Origin: JAXMHQ01 sp046346665
GTDB lineage: Bacteria; Verrucomicrobiota; Verrucomicrobiia; Limisphaerales; JAXMHQ01
Length of the DNA: 64,000 nucleotides
Assembly: GCA_046346665.1 (NCBI GenBank)
Contig: JAXMHQ010000001.1
Coordinates: forward strand, 1 to 64,000
Direction: 5' to 3'
A program made the position numbers and the translations under genes. Below the pieces are notes generated by a model, which saw nothing but the letters and a program-made list of their open reading frames with translations, did not search any database and had not been told where the DNA came from. This document shows positions 20,365-29,226 of this stretch, one piece after another. Numbering within the stretch: position 1 is the stretch's first letter; every line of letters begins with the position of its first letter.

Positions 20365-21309
20365 ATGAATCCCACGACCAGCGATCTTCCTGAACAGCGG
20401 ACGGCCAATGCGGCCGCCCCGGCCCAGCCCGACACCGGGCGCAAGCCGCTTACCAAGAAGGAACTTTCCGCCGACCATCCAACGTGGTGTCCGGGCTGCG
20501 GCGATTTCTCCGTCCTGGCTCTCTATTTCAAACTGCTCGAAAAGCGGAAGCTCTGGCACGAAAAAATCACCACCATCTCCGGCATCGGCTGCTCGAGCCG
20601 GTTCCCCTACTTCGTCCAGGCCAATGGCGTCCACTTCATCCACGGCCGCGCCCTGCCCTTCGCCAGCGGCGTCTCCCTGTCGCGCCCCGACCTCCACGTG
20701 TTCGCCTTCAGCGGCGACGGCGACGCGTTCAGCATCGGCGGCAATCATTTCACCCATACCGCCCGCAAAAACATCAAGATGACCCTCGTCTGCATGGACA
20801 ACTGGGTCTACGGCCTCACCAAGAAACAGACGTCGCCCACCTCGCCCCTCGGATTCAAGAGCAAGACCGACATCTGGGGCGCGGTGGATTACCCGATCAA
20901 CCCCATGAAACAGGCCATCGCGGCCGGGGCCACTTTCGTCGCGCGCACCACGCATTCGAATCCGAATCACGTGCTCCAGATGATGGAAGCCGCCATGGAC
21001 CACGACGGGTTCAGCTTCGTCGAGTGCCTCAGCGAATGCGTCGAGTTTTACGAAGGCGCCTTCGACGCCTCCAACCCGCGCAAGGGCGGCTCCTTCCGCG
21101 AAGTGCCCAAGGAACACGACGTCACCGACGAAGCTGCCGCCTACAAACTGGCGATGGACCCGTTCCCGGGTTACTTCGGAATTTTCTACAAGAACAATCG
21201 CCCCACCAAGAACGCCCGCGAAACCGACATCCAGAAGTCGGCCATGGAAAAGGTGAAGGGCCTGAAGGACTGGCAGATCCTGCGCAACTCCTTCGACAAG
21301 CTCAAATAA
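20365..21309 (+). CDS. korB: 2-oxoacid:ferredoxin oxidoreductase, beta subunit
   Basis: This 314-aa thiamine-diphosphate-binding subunit has PTWCPGCGDFSVLALYFKLL (two of the cluster cysteines), GIGCSS, and the TPP motif FSGDGDAFSIGGNHF followed by the MDNWVYGLTKKQTSPTS segment. It pairs with the gamma-alpha subunit immediately upstream to form the catalytic heterodimer. No separate ferredoxin-like delta subunit is present, which is usual for the two-subunit KorAB type. The 205 bases downstream hold no convincing gene. Confidence 0.93.
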   Translation: MNPTTSDLPEQRTANAAAPAQPDTGRKPLTKKELSADHPTWCPGCGDFSVLALYFKLLEKRKLWHEKITTISGIGCSSRFPYFVQANGVHFIHGRALPFASGVSLSRPDLHVFAFSGDGDAFSIGGNHFTHTARKNIKMTLVCMDNWVYGLTKKQTSPTSPLGFKSKTDIWGAVDYPINPMKQAIAAGATFVARTTHSNPNHVLQMMEAAMDHDGFSFVECLSECVEFYEGAFDASNPRKGGSFREVPKEHDVTDEAAAYKLAMDPFPGYFGIFYKNNRPTKNARETDIQKSAMEKVKGLKDWQILRNSFDKLK

Positions 21310-21514
21310 TCAGGCGCACGTCCTCGCTGCGATCTCTTCCACCCGCAGGAGACGAGGTAACGAGTCTCACACGCAGGCGATCGCGTGGCTTGCAAGCTGC
21401 GGTCGCATCGAGTCAGAGAGTCCTTGCGTCGTCTCCTATGAATCGACTCGGTGTCCGCTGTGAACCCTCGTTTTTTCCTCGCGCACCCGGCGCGATTGGT
21501 GAATCGTTTCGGCT

Positions 21515-22015
21515 GTGCCGATCTACGAATTTGCCTGCCCGCGCTGCCGCCGGATTTTCAGCTTCCTGTCCCGGCGGCTGAACCCGGATCGCGCCCCGGC
21601 CTGCCCCAAATGCGGCAGCCGCGACCTGGAAAAGCAAATCAGCCGGTTCGCGCTCACCCATCATCAGCCCGATCCTGAAGGCTCGCAGCCGGGGCCCTCC
21701 CCGTTGGACGAAGGCGGCCCCGATCTCTCCGACCCGCGCGTCGCGCGGGCCCTGGGCGAAATGGAGCGCGATTTCGAGCACCTGGACGAGAACAATCCCC
21801 GGCACCTGGCGCACATGATGAAGAAGATGAAGGACCTTCTGCCGCCGGGCGCGGCGCCGAAAGAACTCGACGCGGCGATCCGCAGGCTGGAGGCGGGTGA
21901 AGATCCCGAAAAGGTCGAGGCGGACATGGGCGACCTGATGGACGGATTCATGGGGAAACCCGGGGATCGTGGATCGAACGACTACACGCGGGACAGCGGG
22001 CTGTATGACTATTGA
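21515..22015 (+). CDS. FmdB-type zinc-ribbon protein
   Basis: This 166-aa protein starts with GTG (21515) giving MPIYEFACPRCRRIFSFL. The first zinc knuckle CPRC is answered by CPKCGSRDLEKQISRF (about residues 28-45), the FmdB/CxxC_CxxC regulatory zinc ribbon. The acidic C-terminal part (GEMERDFEHLDENNPRHLAH, MMKKMKDLLPPG) is family-specific. Such proteins are small putative regulators with unsettled function. It lies 31 bases before the MFS gene and is probably cotranscribed with it. Confidence 0.85.
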   Translation: MPIYEFACPRCRRIFSFLSRRLNPDRAPACPKCGSRDLEKQISRFALTHHQPDPEGSQPGPSPLDEGGPDLSDPRVARALGEMERDFEHLDENNPRHLAHMMKKMKDLLPPGAAPKELDAAIRRLEAGEDPEKVEADMGDLMDGFMGKPGDRGSNDYTRDSGLYDY

Positions 22016-22045
22016 ATTTCCGCCCGGCAAGCCGGGCTTTGCTTC

Positions 22046-23248
22046 ATGACCGGCCGCCAGTTGAAAGCCGGGTATTTTGCTTTGACCGCGATGAACACGC
22101 TCGCGGCCTCCTACTTTTTCAACTACCTGTTTTTCCTTCTGCGAGACCGGTATGGCTTCGGCGACGAGCAGAACCTCTGGGTCTCGGCCGTGTACGGGTT
22201 CATCTACATTTTCTCCGCCTGGCAATGCGGCAAGTTCGCCCAGCGCCGGGGCTTTCGCACCAGCCTGAAGGTGGGATTCACGGGTGTCCTGGTGTTGATG
22301 ATCGCCGGGCTTTTCGCCGACAGCATCCCCGCCCTGATGGCGTTGCTGGCGGTTTACAGCGTCGTCCTGCTGTTCACCTGGCCCGCCCTCGAGGCGATCG
22401 TCAGCGCGAATGAATCGCGCGCCGGCATGCAGCACATGGTCGGCATTTACAATTGCACCTGGTCGGCCGCGGCGGCTGTGGCGTATTTCACCGGCGGCGC
22501 CCTTTACCAGCGGTTCGGCAAAGGCTCCGTATTCGGCATTCCCGCCCTCATTGTCGCGCTGCAATTGGTCCTCCTGTTCTGGCTCGAAACCAAAACTCCG
22601 GCCGGACCGGTCGTTGCCGGCCCCGCGCCCGGCCCGGCTCCGCCTGCGCCTGAAATTCCGAAAGGATCGGTCGGGCCTCGCGGATTTCTGAAAATGGCGT
22701 GGCTGGCCAACCCGTTTGCTTACGTGGCGATGAGCACCGTGATTGCGGTGATGCCGGGCATTGCGCAAAAACTTGCGCTGTCGCCCGCCAAGGTCGGGTT
22801 GTTCTGTTCGATCTGGCTTTTCGGCAGGTTTGCGGCCTTTGCCGGCCTTTGGCACTGGGACGGCTGGCATTACCGGTTCCGCTGGCTGTTGCTGTCGTTT
22901 TTCACCCTCATCGGGAGCTTTGCCCTGATGCTGGTGGCGACGCAATTGTGGCTGGTGATGGTCGCGCAGCTCTTCTTCGGTCTCGCCACCGGGCTGATTT
23001 ATTATTCGTCGCTTTACTACTCGATGGACATCGGCGAAGCCAGCGCCGAGCACGGCGGGTTGCACGAGGCGGCGATCGGGGCGGGCCTGTTTGCCGGGCC
23101 GGCGCTGGGGGCGGCGGCGCTGAGGTTCCTTCCCGGGACGCCGTTCAGCGCGGTGGCGGGCGTGAGCGGCCTGCTGCTGGCCGGCCTGGGGGCCCTGCTT
23201 TGGATCTGGCGGCGGGAACGGCAGTTTTCGCGTCAGGCAGCCGCCTGA
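22046..23248 (+). CDS. Major facilitator superfamily transporter
   Basis: This 400-aa integral membrane protein has about twelve hydrophobic segments. It starts LKAGYFALTAMNTLAASYFF, has a loop after helix two with KFAQRRGFRTSLKVG typical of MFS motif A, and a central hydrophilic loop (ETKTPAGPVVAGPAPG). The fold implies secondary transport, but the sequence gives no clear substrate. It follows the FmdB gene closely and precedes fabI by 80 bases. Confidence 0.85.
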   Translation: MTGRQLKAGYFALTAMNTLAASYFFNYLFFLLRDRYGFGDEQNLWVSAVYGFIYIFSAWQCGKFAQRRGFRTSLKVGFTGVLVLMIAGLFADSIPALMALLAVYSVVLLFTWPALEAIVSANESRAGMQHMVGIYNCTWSAAAAVAYFTGGALYQRFGKGSVFGIPALIVALQLVLLFWLETKTPAGPVVAGPAPGPAPPAPEIPKGSVGPRGFLKMAWLANPFAYVAMSTVIAVMPGIAQKLALSPAKVGLFCSIWLFGRFAAFAGLWHWDGWHYRFRWLLLSFFTLIGSFALMLVATQLWLVMVAQLFFGLATGLIYYSSLYYSMDIGEASAEHGGLHEAAIGAGLFAGPALGAAALRFLPGTPFSAVAGVSGLLLAGLGALLWIWRRERQFSRQAAA

Positions 23249-23328
23249 ACCCGGTTTTCTGGCCTTGCCACCGGGGTTGTTATTCCTTACTGGTACCCGC
23301 CAATACACAGCACCAAATCAAAAGAATC

Positions 23329-24099
23329 ATGTCTTTACTCGCAGGCAAAATCGGCATCGTCTTTGGGGTGGCCAACAAACGATCCATCGCGTGGTCCATC
23401 GCCCAGGCCTGGAAAAAAGAGGGCGCCCGACTGGCGTTCACCTACCAGGGCCAGCGGCTCAAGGAAAACGTCGAGGAACTCGCGGGCGCGTTCGGCGCCG
23501 ACACCTTGATCATGGAATGCGACGTCACCAAGGACGACCACATTGCCCGCGTTTTTGACCAGGTGGGCTCCGCGTTCGGCAAGATTCACCTGCTCCTGCA
23601 TTCCGTCGCTTTTGCCCCGAAGGACGCCCTCGAAGGCCAGTTCGTGAACACGAGCCGTGAAGCCTACCGGATCGCGCACGATGTCAGCGCGTATTCGCTG
23701 GTCGCCCTGTCGCGGGCCGCGGCGCCGCTGATGGCCGACGGCGGCAGCATCCTGGCGATGAGCTATTACGGCGCGGCCAAGGTGGTGCCGCACTACAACG
23801 TGATGGGCGTCGCGAAGGCGTCCCTCGAAGCCAGCGCCCGTTACCTCGCCCACGATCTCGGCCCGAAGAAGATCCGCGTCAACTGCATCAGCGCCGGCCC
23901 CGTGAACACCCTGGCCGCGCGCGGCATCGCCGGGTTCACCGAGATGATCAAGGTTTACGAAACCCGCTCGCCCCTGCGCCGCAACCTGCTCCCCGACGAA
24001 CTCGGCGCCACCGGCGTGTTCCTCGCCAGCGACGGCGCGGCCGCCATCACCGGTCAGACCATCTACGTCGACTGCGGCTACGAAATCATGGGGATGTAA
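23329..24099 (+). CDS. fabI: Enoyl-[acyl-carrier-protein] reductase (NADH)
   Basis: This 256-aa short-chain dehydrogenase of the FabI type has the cofactor motif GVANKRSIAWSIAQA and the catalytic Tyr-x6-Lys in YNVMGVAKASLEASARYLA. It also has RVNCISAGPVNTLAARGIAG and GQTIYVDCGYEIMGM at the end. It performs the last reduction of each fatty-acid elongation cycle. ATG 23329 gives the canonical MSLLAGKIGIVFGV start; the long upstream extension overlaps the MFS gene and is a shadow. Confidence 0.96.
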   Translation: MSLLAGKIGIVFGVANKRSIAWSIAQAWKKEGARLAFTYQGQRLKENVEELAGAFGADTLIMECDVTKDDHIARVFDQVGSAFGKIHLLLHSVAFAPKDALEGQFVNTSREAYRIAHDVSAYSLVALSRAAAPLMADGGSILAMSYYGAAKVVPHYNVMGVAKASLEASARYLAHDLGPKKIRVNCISAGPVNTLAARGIAGFTEMIKVYETRSPLRRNLLPDELGATGVFLASDGAAAITGQTIYVDCGYEIMGM

Positions 24100-24118
24100 A
24101 AATCCGGGAAGGGAGAAA

Positions 24119-24193
24119 TGGTGCGCGATACAGGGTTCGAACCTGTGACCCCTTCCGTGTCAAGGAAGTGCTCTACCACTGAGCTAACCGCGC
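24119..24193 (-). tRNA. tRNA-Val (anticodon GAC)
   Basis: This is a complete 75-base cloverleaf on the minus strand. The acceptor GCGCGGT pairs with ATCGCGC (one G-U), the discriminator is A, and CCA is encoded. The anticodon arm CTTCCTTGACACGGAAG carries GAC, and the T-loop is TTCGAAC. It lies antisense in the gap between fabI and purH. Confidence 0.96.
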
Positions 24194-24305
24194 ACAGCGG
24201 GCAGTAAAGCTTGCAGACCTTGGCGCCCGTGGCAAGCGAGATTTCCATGCAGGTATTTGTCGATTGACTCGCGGGACGCGTCTGAGGATGGTAGCCGCCG
24301 TCATG

Positions 24306-25850
24306 ATGAAGATTCAACGCGCGCTGCTTTCAGTTTCCGACAAGGAAGGTTTGATTCCATTTGCAAAAGTCCTGGCGGCTGCCGGGGTGGAATTGCTCTC
24401 GACCGGCGGCACCGCGCGCGCGCTGCGCGAGGCGGGCCTCGCGGTCAAGGACGTCAGCGAACATACCGGCTTTCCCGAGATGCTCGACGGGCGCGTCAAA
24501 ACACTCCATCCCAAGGTGCACGGCGGCCTGCTGTTCATCCGGGGCAATGCCACCCACGAATCCGCCGTCCGCACCCACGACATCCCTCCCATCGACCTCG
24601 TGGTGGTCAATCTCTACCCCTTCGAACAAACCGTCGCCCGCCCGAATGTCAGCCTGCACGACGCCATCGAAAACATCGACATCGGCGGCCCGTCCATGCT
24701 CCGCAGCGCGGCCAAGAACCATGACAGCGTGACGGTGATTGTGGATCCGGCGGATTACGCCGCGGTGGCGGCCCAGGTCCAGGCGAACGGCAACACCGAC
24801 CTCGAGTTGCGCCGGCGCCTCGCGGCAAAGGTCTTTGCGCGGACGGCGGCCTATGACGCGGCGATTGCGGCGCACCTTGAAAAGGAATTCGAACCCGGCG
24901 CGGCCCTGCCGAAGCGGCTGGCCCTCCAGGCCCCGCTCGTCCAACCGCTGCGCTACGGCGAAAATCCGCACCAGGCCGCCGCGCTTTACGGCCGGTTCCA
25001 GGATTATTTCCAGCAGCTCCACGGAAAGGAACTTTCCTACAACAACATTCTCGACCTGACCGCGGCCGCAAGCCTGATCGATGAATTCTCCGGCGGACCG
25101 GCGGCGCTCGCGATCCTGAAGCACACCAACCCGTGCGGTGTGGGACTGGCGGACAGCCTGAAGGAAGCCTGGGAAAAGGCCCTCGCCACCGACCGGCAGG
25201 CGCCTTTCGGCGGCATCATCGCGGTCAACCGCGAGCTGGACGGCCCGTGCGCCGCGGCGATCGCGGAGATTTTCAGCGAAGTGATCGTGGCCCCGGGTTT
25301 CAGCTCCGAGGCGCTGGACATTCTTCAGAAAAAAAAGAACCTGCGCCTGCTGAAGGTGCTGCGTTCGCCTTCCCGCGCGCCGGGGTGGGACCTGCGCAGC
25401 GTCGGGGCCGAATCGTGGCTGCTGCAACAGAGGGATCTGAAGGCGACGGCGGCGGCCGATCTGAAAGTCGTGACGCGCCGCCAGCCGGCGCCCGCGGAGC
25501 TCGAAGCGATGCTGTTCGGCTGGCGCGTGGTGAAGCATGTGAAATCGAATGCCATCGTTTACGCGGCGTCGGATCGAACGCTCGGGGTCGGGGCAGGCCA
25601 GATGAGCCGGGTGGATGCGAGCCGGATCGCGGTGTTCAAGGCCGGAGAGGCGAAGCTCTCGCTCGCGGGGAGCGTGGTGTGCAGCGATGCGTTTTTCCCG
25701 TTCCCCGACGGCCTCCTGGCGGCGGCGGACGCGGGGGCGACGGCGGCGATCCAGCCGGGCGGATCGGTAAGGGATGCGGATGTGATTGCGGCGGCGGATG
25801 CCCGGAACATGGCCATGGCCTTCACAGGCGCGCGGCATTTTCGGCACTGA
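24306..25850 (+). CDS. purH: Bifunctional AICAR formyltransferase / IMP cyclohydrolase
   Basis: This 514-aa enzyme catalyses the last two steps of de novo IMP synthesis. The N-terminal MGS-like domain has ALLSVSDKEGLIPFAK, LLSTGGTARALREAG and ENIDIGGPSMLRSAAKNH. The C-terminal AICARFT domain has YGENPHQAAALYG, LKHTNPCGVGLADSL and the closing AAIQPGGSVRDADVIAAAD. ATG 24306 or 24303 are adjacent starts; 24306 gives MKIQRALLSVSD. It stands alone, without other pur genes nearby. Confidence 0.96.
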   Translation: MKIQRALLSVSDKEGLIPFAKVLAAAGVELLSTGGTARALREAGLAVKDVSEHTGFPEMLDGRVKTLHPKVHGGLLFIRGNATHESAVRTHDIPPIDLVVVNLYPFEQTVARPNVSLHDAIENIDIGGPSMLRSAAKNHDSVTVIVDPADYAAVAAQVQANGNTDLELRRRLAAKVFARTAAYDAAIAAHLEKEFEPGAALPKRLALQAPLVQPLRYGENPHQAAALYGRFQDYFQQLHGKELSYNNILDLTAAASLIDEFSGGPAALAILKHTNPCGVGLADSLKEAWEKALATDRQAPFGGIIAVNRELDGPCAAAIAEIFSEVIVAPGFSSEALDILQKKKNLRLLKVLRSPSRAPGWDLRSVGAESWLLQQRDLKATAAADLKVVTRRQPAPAELEAMLFGWRVVKHVKSNAIVYAASDRTLGVGAGQMSRVDASRIAVFKAGEAKLSLAGSVVCSDAFFPFPDGLLAAADAGATAAIQPGGSVRDADVIAAADARNMAMAFTGARHFRH

Positions 25851-25857
25851 TCAACGT

Positions 25858-25932
25858 CTGCAGCCGCGATTGTAAAATCGCGGCGATCCGCGTAGGGACA
25901 AGGGGACCGCGATCTCACGATCGCGGCTGCAG
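25858..25932. repeat. Fold-back element between convergent purH and FHA genes
   Basis: CTGCAGCCGCGATTGTAAAA (from 25858) and the arm ending CACGATCGCGGCTGCAG (to 25932) are reverse complements over about 26 bases with four mismatches. Smaller internal palindromes such as CCGCGAT...ATCGCGG lie in each arm. It fills the convergent gap and could halt transcription from both sides, though it lacks a U tract. A close copy of the CCGCGATCTCACGATCGCGG part recurs at 46788-46807. Confidence 0.85.
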
Positions 25933-25936
25933 GAGC

Positions 25937-26326
25937 CTACCGTGAGAACCGGTAGATGAGGTAAACCTGGGCGGCGGTGGCGGCGAGGATGAACATCCAG
26001 ACGAGGGTTTCGGCCCAGGCTTGATTCCTGCGGGGCGCTTCGGTAAGCCAAAATCTCAGTTTGGCGCCTCCGATTTCGACCACATCGCCGTTGCGCAGCA
26101 CGGCGTGCTGGAGCGGCTGGCCGTTTACCGAGACGAGGGCGTCCGGGCAGGCCTGGAGGATGAAACCCACGCCGGGGTTGAGATCGAGGTGGAAATGATC
26201 GTCCCAGACTCCCGGCTCCTCGAGCTGCAAGTCGCGGCCCGGGGCGCGACCGACGGAAACGGGAAACCGGCGGGAATTCCAGACACGACCCGCCTGGCGG
26301 CCCGACAGGATCTGGAACCGGACCAT
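25937..26326 (-). CDS. FHA-domain protein with C-terminal membrane anchor
   Basis: This 129-aa protein has a forkhead-associated domain (about residues 1-95). It starts MVRFQILSGRQAGRVW and contains VGRAPGRDLQLEEPGVWDDH, with the conserved Gly-Arg and His, and VSVNGQPLQHAVLRNGDVVE. FHA domains bind phosphothreonine. A single hydrophobic helix (WMFILAATAAQVYLIY) near the C terminus would anchor it in the inner membrane with the FHA domain in the cytoplasm. It directly follows the Wza-like gene with no gap, the last gene of the exopolysaccharide cassette. Confidence 0.85.
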   Translation of the reverse strand: MVRFQILSGRQAGRVWNSRRFPVSVGRAPGRDLQLEEPGVWDDHFHLDLNPGVGFILQACPDALVSVNGQPLQHAVLRNGDVVEIGGAKLRFWLTEAPRRNQAWAETLVWMFILAATAAQVYLIYRFSR

Positions 26327-26959
26327 TTACCAGTAACGCCGCGGGACGTAGATTTTGTCGCCCGGGAAAATGGGGACGTCGTATTGCGGATCGTCGAGGA
26401 TGCGCTTGACGTTGACCACTTCCGTCTGGCCGTTGGCCCGCGTGAGCCGGACCTTGGATTTATTGGCGAAGTCGGTGAAATCGCCGGCGGCGGAGATGGC
26501 CTTCACGATGTCGGTTTCGCCGAGATACAATTCGGGTCCGGGCTTTCGCACTTCACCGGAGACGTAGTAGTAACGGGACGGCGAAATAAGGGTGACGGTG
26601 AGATTGCGGTAGAGCTTGGAGTATTTCTCCTGCAATTCGTGCTGGAGATCGCCGGGGGTTTTGTTGACGGCGACGATGGTGCCGATCATCGGCGGCGTGA
26701 TGGTGCCGTCTTCCTTGATGGTTTCCGTGTATTCGGGAATCACGGGGCTTTCGCCGGAAGGCCCGCTGAACCGGATGGACACGGGGTCGCTGACTCGGAA
26801 TTTGTCGACATTATGGATGCCGACGGTGTTGTCCCGGACGTTGGTTTCAGGAACCTTGCTGTAATCGGCGCTGGTCTCGCAGCCCGAGAGCAGCGCCACG
26901 CAGACCGCCAGGGCCGCGACGGAGGCCACCCTGCCCGCTTGATGCAATAATTGTTTCAT
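26327..26959 (-). CDS. Wza-like polysaccharide export lipoprotein
   Basis: This 210-aa protein has a lipoprotein signal ending LLSGC (Cys27). The polysaccharide-export (Poly_export) domain follows (VDKFRVSDPVSIRFSG ... IKEDGTITPPMIGTIVAVNK), then a SLBB-like domain (YYYVSGEVRKPGPELYLGET) and the closing FPGDKIYVPRRYW. It would form the outer-membrane export channel for exopolysaccharide. It is shorter than E. coli Wza, with one SLBB repeat. It lies 20 bases downstream of the Wzc-like kinase. Confidence 0.92.
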   Translation of the reverse strand: MKQLLHQAGRVASVAALAVCVALLSGCETSADYSKVPETNVRDNTVGIHNVDKFRVSDPVSIRFSGPSGESPVIPEYTETIKEDGTITPPMIGTIVAVNKTPGDLQHELQEKYSKLYRNLTVTLISPSRYYYVSGEVRKPGPELYLGETDIVKAISAAGDFTDFANKSKVRLTRANGQTEVVNVKRILDDPQYDVPIFPGDKIYVPRRYW

Positions 26960-26979
26960 TCGAATGATTTTCCCGCGGC

Positions 26980-29151
26980 TTAATACTTGGGCTTGATCTC
27001 GATCTTGCCTTCGGCCGCCCCTTCGCCTTCCGGGGCGCCCGCCGGAACAGAGTCCTCGTTCTTCGCGTAATATTCGTGGTAATACCCGCTGTAATAATAG
27101 TAATTCTCGTCCTGCGACATGTTGATGTTGTTCAACACGATTCCGACCAGGTTGCCGCCGACTTTCTCGATCATCTGCTTGGCGCGAATGTTCATCGGCT
27201 GCGGGTAGCGCCGGTATTGAATCACCTGGATGGTCATGTCCACCACGCTGGCCAGGATGGAGGCGTCGCTCACGCCCATGATCGGGGGTGAATCGAAAAA
27301 GACGAAGTCGTAGCGTTTCTTCAGCTCGTTGATCAGGTCGCGCATGGCGCCCGAGCTGAGAATGCCCAGCGAACTGCTGGGCAGCTTGCCGCTGGCCATG
27401 AAATCGAGCGTCGGCAGGCTCGTGGTCTGGATGACCTGTTCGAGCGTGTTTTGCTTCAGCAGGTAATTCGTCACCCCGATGCTGTTCGTCACGCGCAGCA
27501 GCTTGTGCAGCACGGGACGACGCAGGTCGGAATCCACGATCACCACGCGGTGGCCGTTCTGCGCGAAAATCGTGGCGAGGTTGAACACGGTGGTCGATTT
27601 GCCTTCGCCGGCCCCGGCGCTGACGATCGCGATGCTGTTGAGGTTGTCGTCCTTTCGCGAGAACAACAGGTTGGTTCTCAACACCCGGTAGGCTTCCGCG
27701 TGCGGACTTTCCGCCCCTTCCTCCAGCAGCAGGCCGACATTCTGCGGAATCACCCCCAGCACCGGCGACTGCAGCGTGCGCTCCACGTCGTCGATGGTCT
27801 TGACGCTGGTGTCCAGGTATTCAATGAAGAACGCGAGGCCGACGCCGACGATGAGCCCGATGATGATGCCGAGAGCGATGTTCAGCGCCTTCTTGGGGCG
27901 TTCCGGCCGGTCGCTCTTGAAGGCCTTGTCGATGATTTCAACCATCGAATTGCGCGGCAGGTAAAGGTCGGTTTGCTGCGCGGCAATCTTCATGGCGAGA
28001 ACCGACTTGAACTGGATCAGTTCGCCCAACCGCTGCTTGGCCGAGTAATAGGGCCGGCCCTTGTCGGCCGCCTCGAGGTCGCTTTGCTTGGACTGGTCCA
28101 GCTTGTTCTTCATGCCTTCGATGGCGGCCCGCCCGGCGTCCACGCGGGTCTGGAGGCCGTCCAGGATGCCGCGAACGCGCTTGTTGATGCGGTCGTCGAG
28201 GTCGTCCCTCATTTTTTTCGTGGTGATGTAAACCGGGTTTTCCGGGGTCACATCCTTTTCGAGCGAGATCAGCCGCTGGTTGGCGGCGTTGTATTCGGTC
28301 AGCAGGGCGCCCAGTTCGGTGTCGGGCCCGATCGCGGTTTGCACGGCCTGGCGCTGTTCCTCCGGGCTCAGTTGCTCGAGCTTGCGAAGCTGGGTTTCCT
28401 GCCGCTCCTGGTCGGTCTCCAGCGTGATCAATTGCATCGTGAACTGGCGGACCGCCTCCGCCGAAAGCGTCGGCGTGGGCATGTAATTCATCGGGTCGGG
28501 ATCGGACACCTTCAGTTCCGAGCGGAGATGGTCGACGTTCGTCTGGGCGGCCTCAATTTTGGTAGTCAATTCGTCCCATTGTTCCTCCAGGGCCTTGATG
28601 CCGTTCTTCATCTGCTCCCGGTTCTGCTCGAGCCGGTGCTGCCGATAGGTGTTGGCGATGGCGTTGGCGATGTCGGCCGCTTCCTGCGCCTTGTCGCTGT
28701 AGACCTGGATCTGGATGACGCTGGCATTCCGGACGGGGCGCAGTTCCATGTTCTTGTGGAGGATCTCCATCGTCTCGGAGGTCTTCAGCTTTTCGCCGCT
28801 GCCGAATTTGCTCGCCCATTTCTCGTTCAGCTTGAGCTGGTCGATCACGGGGCCGAGGATGACTTCGGATTGCAGCACCTCGAACTCCGTCTGGATGAAA
28901 TACGGATCGTAGGCGCTGCCCGGCATCATGGCGCGGTCGGTCATGGCCGGGATGTCGGCCGCGTCGCGCTCCACCCGGATGCGGGCGGTGCCGGAATAGG
29001 ATTCGGGCAGAATGAAAGTCACGAGGGTGGCCGTGATCACCACCAGGAGGAAAACCGCTAGGATGATGGTCTTGCGGATGCGGATAATGCGCCAGTAGTC
29101 GAGGAAGTGCAGCTTCGACTCCTGGGTCACTGTTGTCTTCTGTTGCTCCAT
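26980..29151 (-). CDS. Wzc-like polysaccharide co-polymerase / tyrosine autokinase
   Basis: This 723-aa protein has a Wzz domain with two transmembrane helices (about residues 29-50 and 424-445) around a large periplasmic coiled coil. The cytoplasmic BY-kinase follows: Walker A GAGEGKST (513-520), Walker A' VVIVDSDLRRP and Walker B FVFFDSPP. A tyrosine cluster lies at the C terminus (about 684-695, ENYYYYSGYYHEYY). Wzc proteins control chain length and export of extracellular polysaccharide through autophosphorylation. It sits between the beta-barrel gene and the Wza-like gene on one transcript. Confidence 0.95.
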   Translation of the reverse strand: MEQQKTTVTQESKLHFLDYWRIIRIRKTIILAVFLLVVITATLVTFILPESYSGTARIRVERDAADIPAMTDRAMMPGSAYDPYFIQTEFEVLQSEVILGPVIDQLKLNEKWASKFGSGEKLKTSETMEILHKNMELRPVRNASVIQIQVYSDKAQEAADIANAIANTYRQHRLEQNREQMKNGIKALEEQWDELTTKIEAAQTNVDHLRSELKVSDPDPMNYMPTPTLSAEAVRQFTMQLITLETDQERQETQLRKLEQLSPEEQRQAVQTAIGPDTELGALLTEYNAANQRLISLEKDVTPENPVYITTKKMRDDLDDRINKRVRGILDGLQTRVDAGRAAIEGMKNKLDQSKQSDLEAADKGRPYYSAKQRLGELIQFKSVLAMKIAAQQTDLYLPRNSMVEIIDKAFKSDRPERPKKALNIALGIIIGLIVGVGLAFFIEYLDTSVKTIDDVERTLQSPVLGVIPQNVGLLLEEGAESPHAEAYRVLRTNLLFSRKDDNLNSIAIVSAGAGEGKSTTVFNLATIFAQNGHRVVIVDSDLRRPVLHKLLRVTNSIGVTNYLLKQNTLEQVIQTTSLPTLDFMASGKLPSSSLGILSSGAMRDLINELKKRYDFVFFDSPPIMGVSDASILASVVDMTIQVIQYRRYPQPMNIRAKQMIEKVGGNLVGIVLNNINMSQDENYYYYSGYYHEYYAKNEDSVPAGAPEGEGAAEGKIEIKPKY

Positions 29152-29226
29152 AAACTCTTAAATTAAAAACAAAAGGGGGCGAGTTTTGACAACCCGGCCC
29201 CCGAAACAGTTCATTCCTGCCGCGAA

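Noticed and set aside
24330..25847. A 505-codon minus-strand frame antisense to purH
   Set aside because: It is rich in Arg and His in the way expected of antisense translation, and purH on the plus strand has every family motif.
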